Source: Pyruvatibacter sp.
GTDB taxonomy: Bacteria; Pseudomonadota; Alphaproteobacteria; CGMCC-115125
DNA length: 64,000 nucleotides
Assembly (NCBI RefSeq): GCF_040219635.1
Contig: NZ_JAVJSC010000004.1
Location: 310,001 to 374,000 of the forward strand
Direction: 5' to 3'
Shown here: one piece after another, positions 51,960-59,704 of the stretch
Layout: each line of letters begins with the position of its first letter
How positions within the stretch are numbered: the first letter of the stretch is position 1
Position numbers and translations under genes: made by a program
The notes under the pieces: generated by a model
Databases searched by the model: none
What the model was told of the DNA's origin: nothing
The model's input: the letters and a program-made list of their open reading frames with translations, nothing else

Positions 51960-53552
51960 ATGACAAACCATCGCGAGCATGTAGCCGGTGATGTGCTTAT
52001 TGCAGGCGCAGGTCTTGCCGGACTGTTCACCGCGCTGAAGCTGGCGGACGCGGGACGGCGGATCACTGTGCTTGCGGGCATACCGCGGCCTGGTGGCGCA
52101 ACATCAACCTGGGCGCAGGGCGGTATAGCCGCAGCCCTTGGCGAGGATGACAGTACTGACCTGCACGTGGCTGACACGCTGGCCGCAGGCGACGGGCTGG
52201 TGGACGAACCCGCTGCCCGTGTGCTGGCGGAAGATGCCGCCGCGCGCATTGCTGACCTTGAAGCGCTGGGTGTTTCGTTTGACAAAAAACCAGACGGCCG
52301 TTTTTCGTTGGGCCGTGAAGGCGCACACTCGCGCAACCGCATTGCCCATGTAGGCGGCGACGGTGCGGGCGCGGCTATCATGGGCGCGCTGCTGAAAGCT
52401 GCCCGTGCCCACGAGGCCATACATATTGTGCCCGGCTGGAATGCCGCCGATCTGATTGTGGAAGGGGGTGCTGTTACCGGCGTTGTCACGCGCGGCGGTG
52501 TGGGGCCGGATGCGCCGACGCTGCATTTCCGGGCACCTGCCACAGTGCTTGCAACGGGCGGCATCGGTGCCCTTTTTGCCGTTACCACCAACCCCGCAGG
52601 ATCGCGCGGCCATGGGCTTGGGCTTGCGGCGCGCGCGGGTGCGCTGGTGAGCGACGTTGAGTTTGTGCAGTTTCACCCAACTGCCATCGTCAGCACCGAA
52701 GACCCCGCCCCGCTTGCCACCGAGGCCCTGCGCGGCGAAGGCGCAACCCTGTTGCGGGCCGATGGGTCGCGGCTGATGGACGGCATTCACCGCGACATGG
52801 AACTTGCACCGCGCGATATTGTGGCCCGCGAAATTGCCGCGGAAATCGCCCGTGGCGGCCAGGTGTTGCTGGACTGTCGGACGGCTGTTGGTGCGGTGTT
52901 TCCCAAGCGGTTTCCGGCCGTGTATGCAGCCGCACAACGTGCTGGCATTGACCCTGTTCGTGAGACCATTCCTGTCGCGCCTGCCGCGCATTATCATATG
53001 GGGGGTGTTGTGACGGCCCTGACAGGCGAAGCTTCCCTGCCCGGTCTTTATGCCTGCGGCGAAGTCTCGCGCACAGGGGCGCACGGCGCCAACCGGCTGG
53101 CCTCCAACTCATTGCTTGAATCGATTGTCTTTGGTGCCCGCATTGCCACACACATTGCCGCACTCGGCGACCGTGGCCCAGCGCCCGGACAGGCTCCCGC
53201 AGGGGGTGACGCCCCCAAGGGTCCGGACCCGCATGGTGTGCAAATTGTCCGGCTGCGGCAGAGCATGTCACGTGATGTAGGTGTCGCGCGGGACCGCGCT
53301 TCGCTGGGGCGCGCGCTTGGCATCATCCGCGAGCTTGAAACCCTCGCGCGGCCTGAAGCGTCTGGTTACCGCAACATGCTGGCAGCGGCTCACCTGATTG
53401 CTGCCGCCGCCCATCGCCGTTGCGAAAGCCGGGGCGGGCACGCCCGCCTCGACTACCCGGCGACCGACACAACCCTGCAGCGGACCATGCCCCTCACCCT
53501 CGCCCAAGCTTACGAGACCGACATTGCAGCTCCTGAAACAAGATCGGCCTGA
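51960..53552 (+). CDS. nadB: L-aspartate oxidase
   Basis: A 530-residue flavoprotein oxidising L-aspartate to iminoaspartate for NadA. The FAD dinucleotide fold is DVLIAGAGLAGLFTALKLA at the N-terminus; TSTWAQGGIAAALG, HFLSRHSRN-like GAHSRNRIAHVGGDGAG, QFHPTA and CGEVSRTGAHGANRLASNSLLE follow, and a helical C-terminal domain completes the length. GGAAGG precedes the ATG. nadC begins four bases after the stop, so the two are co-translated. Confidence 0.96.
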   Translation: MTNHREHVAGDVLIAGAGLAGLFTALKLADAGRRITVLAGIPRPGGATSTWAQGGIAAALGEDDSTDLHVADTLAAGDGLVDEPAARVLAEDAAARIADLEALGVSFDKKPDGRFSLGREGAHSRNRIAHVGGDGAGAAIMGALLKAARAHEAIHIVPGWNAADLIVEGGAVTGVVTRGGVGPDAPTLHFRAPATVLATGGIGALFAVTTNPAGSRGHGLGLAARAGALVSDVEFVQFHPTAIVSTEDPAPLATEALRGEGATLLRADGSRLMDGIHRDMELAPRDIVAREIAAEIARGGQVLLDCRTAVGAVFPKRFPAVYAAAQRAGIDPVRETIPVAPAAHYHMGGVVTALTGEASLPGLYACGEVSRTGAHGANRLASNSLLESIVFGARIATHIAALGDRGPAPGQAPAGGDAPKGPDPHGVQIVRLRQSMSRDVGVARDRASLGRALGIIRELETLARPEASGYRNMLAAAHLIAAAAHRRCESRGGHARLDYPATDTTLQRTMPLTLAQAYETDIAAPETRSA

Positions 53553-53556
53553 CGCC

Positions 53557-54432
53557 ATGACGCGCTCCCATATGCCCCTTCCTCCGCCAATGCCGCGCCT
53601 GATCGTGGAGCCCGCCGTCAGGCGTGCGCTTGAAGAAGATCTGGGTCGCGCGGGCGACATCACCACCGACTATGTGGTGCCCGAGGCCACCCGCGCGCAG
53701 GCGCGCATCGCGGCACGTCAGGCCGGCGTTGTGTCAGGGCTTGATGCCGCGCGCTCGGCTTTCAGGCTGGTGGACCCGGATCTGATGATTGGCGTTGAAC
53801 GTCATGATGGAGATGTCGTGTCACCAGGCGACACGATCTGCCATCTCGACGGCAAGGCGCGGTCCATCCTCACGGGCGAGCGGGTGGCGCTTAACTTCAT
53901 GGGGCACATGTCCGGCATTGCCACAGCTACCCGCACAATGGCGCAGTTGATTGCGCACGCGCGCGCGCGGGTGACGTGCACCCGCAAAACAACGCCGGGC
54001 CTCAGAGCGTTTGAAAAGCACGCCGTACGCTGCGGGGGTGGGGCAAACCATCGCTTTGGCCTCGATGATGGGCTGCTCATCAAGGACAACCACATTGCCG
54101 TTGCGGGCGGCATTGTCGCAGCCATTGAAGCAGCCCGCGCGCAGGCGGGGCACATGGTCAAAATCGAGTGCGAGGTGGATACGCTGGAGCAACTGGCGCA
54201 GGCGCTGGATGCGGGCGTTGAAGCCGTGTTGCTGGACAACATGCCACCGGCAACCCTTGCGCAGGCTGTGGCTATGAATGCAGGGCGTGCCACGCTGGAG
54301 GCGTCAGGCGGCATCAATGCCGACACCATTGTTGGTGTGGCGGAAAGCGGCGTTGATCTGATCTCCGTTGGCTGGCTCACCCATTCAGCGCCATCGCTTG
54401 ATCTGGGCCTGGACATCGATTTTGGCGACTGA
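53557..54432 (+). CDS. nadC: Nicotinate-nucleotide pyrophosphorylase (carboxylating)
   Basis: A 291-residue quinolinate phosphoribosyltransferase producing nicotinate mononucleotide from quinolinate and PRPP. Seen are LEEDLGRAGDITTDYV, LTGERVALNFMGHMSGIATAT, CTRKTTPGLRAFEKHAVRCGGG, LLIKDNHI and EASGGIN. The ATG at 53557 is chosen since homologues start within about 15 residues of this point. It completes the de novo pathway encoded by nadABC. Confidence 0.96.
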   Translation: MTRSHMPLPPPMPRLIVEPAVRRALEEDLGRAGDITTDYVVPEATRAQARIAARQAGVVSGLDAARSAFRLVDPDLMIGVERHDGDVVSPGDTICHLDGKARSILTGERVALNFMGHMSGIATATRTMAQLIAHARARVTCTRKTTPGLRAFEKHAVRCGGGANHRFGLDDGLLIKDNHIAVAGGIVAAIEAARAQAGHMVKIECEVDTLEQLAQALDAGVEAVLLDNMPPATLAQAVAMNAGRATLEASGGINADTIVGVAESGVDLISVGWLTHSAPSLDLGLDIDFGD

Positions 54433-54529
54433 GCCTGCACGGCTGAGATGCGGGTCGCATGATCGCAGCTTCCCAATTCGACCTCGTGCTGCCTAAACTC
54501 CCTGAAACAGAAAATCAGGGAGAGACCAG

Positions 54530-55360
54530 ATGAGCCAGGCCGACACACGCAAATCTATTTTCATTACCGGGGCTGCCAGCGGTATGGGGCTGGCAACCGC
54601 GCAGCTTTTTGCCTCCAAGGGCTGGTTTGTGGGAGCCACCGACGTCAACCAGGCGGGGCTTGATGCCTTTGCCAAAGATGCGGGCGCCGACAACTGCTTT
54701 ACGTCGGTTCTGGATGTGCGCGACGGCGACGCCTATGCGCAGGTGCTCAAGGATTTTGCCGCACAGACCGGCGGCACCCTTGACCTGCTGTTCAATAATG
54801 CAGGCATCGGTGCCGGCGGCTTTTTCGATGAAATGAACTTCGACGATGTAATGGCGGTCGTGAACATCAACTTTGTTGGTGTCATGCGGGGCATTCACCT
54901 TGCCTACCCGCTGTTGCGCGCAACGCCCAACTCATTGTGCTTCACCACATCGTCATCGTCCGCCACCTTCGGTATGCCGGGCATTGCTGTGTATTCCGCC
55001 ACCAAGCACGCAGTCAAAGGCTTGACAGAGGCGCTCTCCATTGAGTTCGCGCGCCATGGTGTGCGGGCGGCAGATGTGTTGCCGGGTCTGATTGATACGC
55101 CGATTTTGCCGGAGGGGACGCAGGACGGCGCGCCGAGCGAAGGCATGTTCCGGCTGATGCCCGCGTCATCTGTGGCGGATGCGGTGTGGGCTGCGTATCA
55201 CACGCCGGACAGGCTGCACTGGTTTGTGCCGGAGGAAATCGGCGAACTGGACAAAGCGGCCGGCAACACGCCGGAGCTTGTGCGCGAGCAGATCAAGAAT
55301 ACAGGACCACTGGCCGCCGTCATCAAAGAGATGGAAGAGCGGGCTGCGGCTGCAAAATAG
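54530..55360 (+). CDS. Short-chain dehydrogenase/reductase (SDR)
   Basis: A 276-residue classical SDR with TGAASGMGLATAQLF (cofactor loop, residues 13-27), LLFNNAGIGAGG, catalytic Ser in TTSSSSATF, Tyr and Lys in VYSATKHAVKGLTEAL, and DVLPGLIDTPIL. A preserved length and motif order suggest an active enzyme. Its substrate is unknown; it follows nadC by 97 bp and probably has its own promoter. Confidence 0.88.
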   Translation: MSQADTRKSIFITGAASGMGLATAQLFASKGWFVGATDVNQAGLDAFAKDAGADNCFTSVLDVRDGDAYAQVLKDFAAQTGGTLDLLFNNAGIGAGGFFDEMNFDDVMAVVNINFVGVMRGIHLAYPLLRATPNSLCFTTSSSSATFGMPGIAVYSATKHAVKGLTEALSIEFARHGVRAADVLPGLIDTPILPEGTQDGAPSEGMFRLMPASSVADAVWAAYHTPDRLHWFVPEEIGELDKAAGNTPELVREQIKNTGPLAAVIKEMEERAAAAK

Positions 55361-55369
55361 CCGCGGTTT

Positions 55370-56185
55370 CTAGCTGTCGCGCAGGCCGTTATATGCCGTC
55401 CAGCGGTAGAAAACGTGCCTGCCGACGGTCGCGGTTTCGTCCAGCGTCGGGGCCCAGTAGGGCGACACATAGTCTGCATGGTAATGCGTGGCCTTGCCGG
55501 TCACTTCTTCCCACTTCACGTCCAGCATCACGTAGCTGGCGATGGACATGGATTTTTCCCAGGCGTCTTTTTCAGCCGCCGTGTCCCGCAAACCGTCGCA
55601 GGTCCAGGAAAACTGGCAGCCCGTGGACAGGTTTGACCCCTGATAGACAACGCCGCAAATTGTACTTGGGTACCGTCGGTCATCCGCGCGGGTGAGCACC
55701 ACTTCGGCCACGGCGAGCTTGCCTTGCGCACCCTCACTGCGGGCTTCGTGATAGATCGCCTCGGCAAGGCATTTGCGCTCACGCTCGAGCTGCTTTGGGC
55801 TCAGGTTTGCAAACTTCTTGTTCAGCCTTTGTGTGCCGGCAATCTGCACGGCGTTTGCTGTGACCGCATAGAAAGCCGCGTCACTCATGCTGGCGCTGAC
55901 CGCGGGAAGCCGGGTTACGGGTGCCGCCATGCGCCCGCCCGCAACACGGGCAATCGCCTGGTTGCGAACCTGCTCTTTCACCGCCTGCACCTGCGGTGAG
56001 GCGCTGATGCCGGACGATGCATCTGAAGATGTGCCGAAAGGCGTGAAGCCTGTGATGGTGCCGGTGGCAACGCCGCCCATAAAAGCGAACATCACAGTCG
56101 CAAGGGCTGCCCCGGTGAGGCGTGCAGGGCGTCCGCGCATCAGATCTGCGGTAGCCTGCCAAACGGTGTCGAAGCTCCTGAGCAT
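55370..56185 (-). CDS. SleB-type cell wall hydrolase
   Basis: A 271-residue protein. A hydrophobic segment near residues 25-45 (LTGAALATVMFAFMGGVATG) anchors or exports it, and the C-terminal 140 residues form a SleB hydrolase domain: CLAEAIYHEARSEGAQGKLAVAEVVL, with the presumed catalytic Glu in HEARSEG, then CQFSWTCDG and ATHYHADYVSPYWAP. Such enzymes cut peptidoglycan; the cortex-lytic role in Bacillus is not implied here. ATG at 56185 with an AGGA ribosome-binding site. Convergent with the SDR, nine bases apart. Confidence 0.9.
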   Translation of the reverse strand: MLRSFDTVWQATADLMRGRPARLTGAALATVMFAFMGGVATGTITGFTPFGTSSDASSGISASPQVQAVKEQVRNQAIARVAGGRMAAPVTRLPAVSASMSDAAFYAVTANAVQIAGTQRLNKKFANLSPKQLERERKCLAEAIYHEARSEGAQGKLAVAEVVLTRADDRRYPSTICGVVYQGSNLSTGCQFSWTCDGLRDTAAEKDAWEKSMSIASYVMLDVKWEEVTGKATHYHADYVSPYWAPTLDETATVGRHVFYRWTAYNGLRDS

Positions 56186-56649
56186 CGTCCTGTCTCCATT
56201 TCGGGCGTACCGAAAGAGGGCGCGCGAAACTGCGCAGCCTGCTTCTCTTTCAACGCCCCCAAAAACAAATCTGTCCAAAAGCCTCCCGGATGTCCGGGGA
56301 TTTCAGGCTGCGGCACCCTCCTAGATGCCGGGACACTCACTTAGAAGAGGCAAGCTGTATGCCACCTGAACTGCTGGTGGGGACGCTTGCCTGCTCAGAT
56401 CTTGCTGCGATGCACAACATGACGCCTGCGTCATGCTTGTCGCCAGTGGTGAGGGAGATAGCATTTACCCCCTACAGCTTCAAGCGTGTATTGCTCACAG
56501 ATGGGTGAAAATATGTAACCATCTGTTTTTGTTATGTTTTTTTGGCGCAGGGCGGCTATGCGCAGGCTTTGGCACGGTTAATTTTTGCAGTGCAACATAT
56601 GTGCTGAATCAGAACGGAATCAGCGAATATATATTGCGGTGCAACAAGA
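56186..56649. other. 464-bp intergenic region upstream of the sleB-like gene
   Basis: No gene is supported here. It is lower in GC than its surroundings, especially 56510-56645, and probably contains the sleB-like promoter at its left end and the ppdK 3' end at its right. The only structured items are two similar 13-mers next to ppdK (listed separately). No rho-independent hairpin stood out. Confidence 0.6.
56585..56646. repeat. Two near-identical 13-bp motifs just past ppdK
   Basis: TTGCAGTGCAACA at 56585-56597 and TTGCGGTGCAACA at 56634-56646, in the same orientation and 49 bp apart. The first contains the exact palindrome TTGCA-G-TGCAA, the second TTGC-GGT-GCAA. They look like regulator half-sites, but they lie 3' of ppdK and more than 390 bp upstream of the sleB-like start. 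Function unknown. Confidence 0.55.
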
Positions 56650-59319
56650 TTACTCCGCTTGCAGCGCTGCCTGTGCCGCCGCCAGCCGGGCAATCGGCAC
56701 GCGATAGGGTGAACATGAGACATAGTCCAGCCCGACGCTCTCACAGAAGCGTACCGATTCAGGATCGCCGCCGTGCTCGCCACAAATGCCCAGCTTAATG
56801 TCCGGGCGGGTGGCGCGGCCGCGCTCGACACCGATTTTCACAAGCTCACCGACGCCATCAGGGTCCAGCGACACGAACGGGTCCTGCTCGATGAGGCCCT
56901 GGTCCTGATAATTTTTCAGGAACATGGCGGCGTCGTCGCGCGAAATGCCGTAGGTGGTTTGCGTCAGGTCATTGGTGCCGAAGGAAAAGAACTCAGCCGT
57001 TTCGGCAATCCGGGCGGCCTGAAGCGCTGCGCGGGGCAGCTCAATCATGGTACCGACCAGATAGTTGAGCTTTTTGCCGGTCTCTTTTTCAACCTCGCCG
57101 GCGATGGCGACGATGCGGGCCTTCAACGTGTCCAGCTCCTGCTTCATGGCGACCAGCGGCACCATGATTTCAGGGGTGACGGGCGCGCCGGTTTTTTCGG
57201 CGGCGGCGATGGACGCTTCAAAAATGGCGCGGGCCTGCATCTCATAGATTTCAGGATACGAAATGCCAAGCCGACAGCCGCGATGACCCAGCATCGGGTT
57301 GAACTCGTGCAATTCGTGCGCCCGCTGTTTCAGCTTTTTGGCGTCGATGCCGGACGCTGCGGCCACGTCGTCCATCTCATCGTCCGTCTGCGGAAGAAAC
57401 TCGTGCAGCGGCGGATCGAGCAGACGGATTGTGACCGGCAGGCCGGACATGATTTCAAACAGCTCGGTAAAGTCCTTGCGCTGCATCGGCAGGATTTTGG
57501 CCAGCGCCGTTTTGCGACCTTGGGTATCGTGCTCATCCGCCAGGATCATTTCACGCACGGCGACAATGCGCTCGGCTTCAAAGAACATGTGCTCCGTACG
57601 GCACAGGCCAATGCCTTCAGCGCCAAACTTGCGCGCGGTTTCAGCGTCGTGCGGCGTTTCGGCATTGGTGCGCACTTTCATGCGGCGGGCTTCGTCCGCC
57701 CACACCATAAGTTTGGCAAAGTCGCCGGAGAGTTCGGGCTGAAGTGTCGGCACTTCGCCCAGAATGACCTGCCCTTTGGAGCCATCAATAGTAATGATGT
57801 CGCCTTCCCTGACGGTCACACCACCAACGGTGAACTGCTTGGCGGCGTAGTCCACGCGCACAGAGCCGGTGCCCGATACACACGGCCGCCCCATGCCGCG
57901 CGCCACAACGGCGGCGTGGCTGGTCATGCCACCGCGCGTGGTCAAAATGCCCTGCGCGGCGTGCATCCCGTGAATGTCTTCCGGGCTGGTTTCAATACGC
58001 ACCAGAATAACGCGCTTGCCCTCCTGCATACATTCCACCGCGTGTTCAGCGGTAAACACCACCGCACCGGAGGCCGCACCGGGCGACGCGGGCAGACCCG
58101 TGGCAATCACCTGACGTTCCGCCTTCGGATCAAGTGTGGGGTGCAGCAACTGGTCAAGCGAGCCGGGCTCAACGCGCAACACCGCTTCGTTGGAGGTAAT
58201 CAGCCCTTCATCCACCATGTCGCAGGCGATCTTGAGCGCGGCTTTGGCCGTGCGTTTGCCGGAGCGGGTCTGCAACATCCACAGCTTGCCCTGCTGGACG
58301 GTGAACTCGATGTCCTGCATGTCGCGGTAGTGGCCTTCGAGCTTGTGATAGATGTCCACAAGCTGGCCGAACACCTCCGGCATGGCTTCTTCCATGCTGG
58401 GGTCTTTTGAGCCCGCCGCCACGCGCGCCTTTTTGGTGAGGTTCTGCGGTGTACGGATGCCCGCCACCACGTCCTCGCCCTGGGCGTTGATCAGAAACTC
58501 GCCGTAAAACTCGTTGGCCCCGGTGGACGGGTCGCGGGTGAACGCCACGCCGGTGGCCGACGTCTCGCCCATATTGCCGAACACCATGGCCTGCACGTTA
58601 ACCGCCGTGCCCCAGCTTTCAGGAATGTTGTGCAGACGCCGATAGGTGTCGGCACGGTCGTTGCGCCAGGAGCCGAACACGGCCGAGATGGCACCCCATA
58701 ACTGGTCGCGCACATCTTGCGGAAACGGCTGCTGCAATTCGCGTTCAACAGCCGCCTTGTAGTGGCTGATGATCTCTTTCCAGTTCTCGGCGGTGAGTTC
58801 CGTGTCCAGCGTCAGCTCATTGTCTTCCTTGAAGGTCTCCAGAATCTCTTCAAAGTGATAATGGTCAACGCCCAGCACCACGTCTGAATACATCTGGATA
58901 AAGCGGCGATAGCTGTCGAGCGCAAAACGCTCGTCGCCGGACAATGTGGCCAGCGCGCCAACGGTTTCGTCGTTGAGGCCCAGATTGAGCACAGTGTCCA
59001 TCATGCCCGGCATGGAAGCACGCGCACCGGAGCGCACGGAGACCAGCAGCGGGTTTTTGGTATCACCAAACGTTGCACCCACAAGCGCGCCGATTTTCTC
59101 AAGCGCTGCATCAACCTGCCCTGACAAATCATCCGGGTACTTACGGTTGTTGTCGTAATAGGCCGTGCACAGATCAGTGGTGATGGTGAAGCCCGGCGGC
59201 ACCGGCAGGCCAAGATTGGACATTTCAGCAAGGTTCGCGCCCTTGCCGCCCAAAAGGTTGCGGTCCTTGGCGGACCCTTCCGCCGTGCCGTCGCCAAAAC
59301 TGTAAACCCACTTGGTCAT
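56650..59319 (-). CDS. ppdK: Pyruvate, phosphate dikinase
   Basis: An 889-residue PPDK interconverting pyruvate, ATP and phosphate with phosphoenolpyruvate, AMP and pyrophosphate. Domains in order are the N-terminal ATP-grasp domain (LLGGKGANLAEMSNLGLPVPPGFTI split after GGKGANL), the central swivelling domain with the phosphorylated His in GGMTSHAAVVARGMG, and the C-terminal PEP/pyruvate barrel (GTNDLTQTTYG, CGEHGGDPESVRF and YVSCSPYRVPIARLAA). Length is typical of bacterial enzymes. It points to gluconeogenic or C4-acid metabolism. A REP-like palindrome cluster lies upstream. Confidence 0.97.
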   Translation of the reverse strand: MTKWVYSFGDGTAEGSAKDRNLLGGKGANLAEMSNLGLPVPPGFTITTDLCTAYYDNNRKYPDDLSGQVDAALEKIGALVGATFGDTKNPLLVSVRSGARASMPGMMDTVLNLGLNDETVGALATLSGDERFALDSYRRFIQMYSDVVLGVDHYHFEEILETFKEDNELTLDTELTAENWKEIISHYKAAVERELQQPFPQDVRDQLWGAISAVFGSWRNDRADTYRRLHNIPESWGTAVNVQAMVFGNMGETSATGVAFTRDPSTGANEFYGEFLINAQGEDVVAGIRTPQNLTKKARVAAGSKDPSMEEAMPEVFGQLVDIYHKLEGHYRDMQDIEFTVQQGKLWMLQTRSGKRTAKAALKIACDMVDEGLITSNEAVLRVEPGSLDQLLHPTLDPKAERQVIATGLPASPGAASGAVVFTAEHAVECMQEGKRVILVRIETSPEDIHGMHAAQGILTTRGGMTSHAAVVARGMGRPCVSGTGSVRVDYAAKQFTVGGVTVREGDIITIDGSKGQVILGEVPTLQPELSGDFAKLMVWADEARRMKVRTNAETPHDAETARKFGAEGIGLCRTEHMFFEAERIVAVREMILADEHDTQGRKTALAKILPMQRKDFTELFEIMSGLPVTIRLLDPPLHEFLPQTDDEMDDVAAASGIDAKKLKQRAHELHEFNPMLGHRGCRLGISYPEIYEMQARAIFEASIAAAEKTGAPVTPEIMVPLVAMKQELDTLKARIVAIAGEVEKETGKKLNYLVGTMIELPRAALQAARIAETAEFFSFGTNDLTQTTYGISRDDAAMFLKNYQDQGLIEQDPFVSLDPDGVGELVKIGVERGRATRPDIKLGICGEHGGDPESVRFCESVGLDYVSCSPYRVPIARLAAAQAALQAE

Positions 59320-59453
59320 GCTTCAGGTGCCTGTCTTGCGGTGTGGTTTGTTGTTGTGAATGAAGAGGGATGATTGCGGTAGGCCCGCTTGAGAGGGCTG
59401 CGATGATTGCAAGGCCGGTGCCCGCAAGGAAGCTTCATAGACCCTCCGATCAA

Positions 59454-59665
59454 TCCTCCGATCAATTCGGAGGAGGAGGGAGAGCGGAGGAGGAGAAAGT
59501 GCGGAAAAAAACATGCCCGCTCACCGTCCCCCCGACGTCCCTCCGACTTGATCGGAGGGTCTATCAGAGCCGCTGTCTGGATTGTCCGGTTAAACCGGAC
59601 AATGGCGGCAGGTGTTTGATGGTGGACCCATTTTATCACGCCATCCTCCGGCTTGACCGGGGGAT
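59454..59665. repeat. Cluster of four REP-like palindromes
   Basis: Within the 385-bp gap between glyS and ppdK are four hairpins: TCCTCCGA-N5-TCGGAGGA (59454-59474), CCCTCCGA-N5-TCGGAGGG (59539-59559), ATTGTCCGGTT-A-AACCGGACAAT (59581-59603) and ATCCTCCGG-N5-CCGGGGGAT (59643-59665, one mismatch). Copies 1, 2 and 4 share the CCTCCGR-TNNNN-YCGGAGG layout with a CTTGA or TCAAT loop, like REP families common in alphaproteobacteria. The rest of the gap (59320-59453, 59475-59538, 59666-59704) shows purine-rich, simple sequence and no gene. Confidence 0.75.
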
Positions 59666-59704
59666 CCATGGGCGTTGCGCTCAACTCAATAACAACAGCC
59701 ATTC

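Noticed and set aside
56773..58410. Long open frame (545 codons) antisense to ppdK
   Set aside because: It mirrors a well-supported ppdK gene; high GC makes long antisense frames common, its sequence has many Gln/His/Arg and no domain, and no RBS stands out.
59316..59702. Open frame of 128 codons across the REP-like region
   Set aside because: It runs through the palindromes and purine runs and has no recognisable protein character; treated as non-coding.
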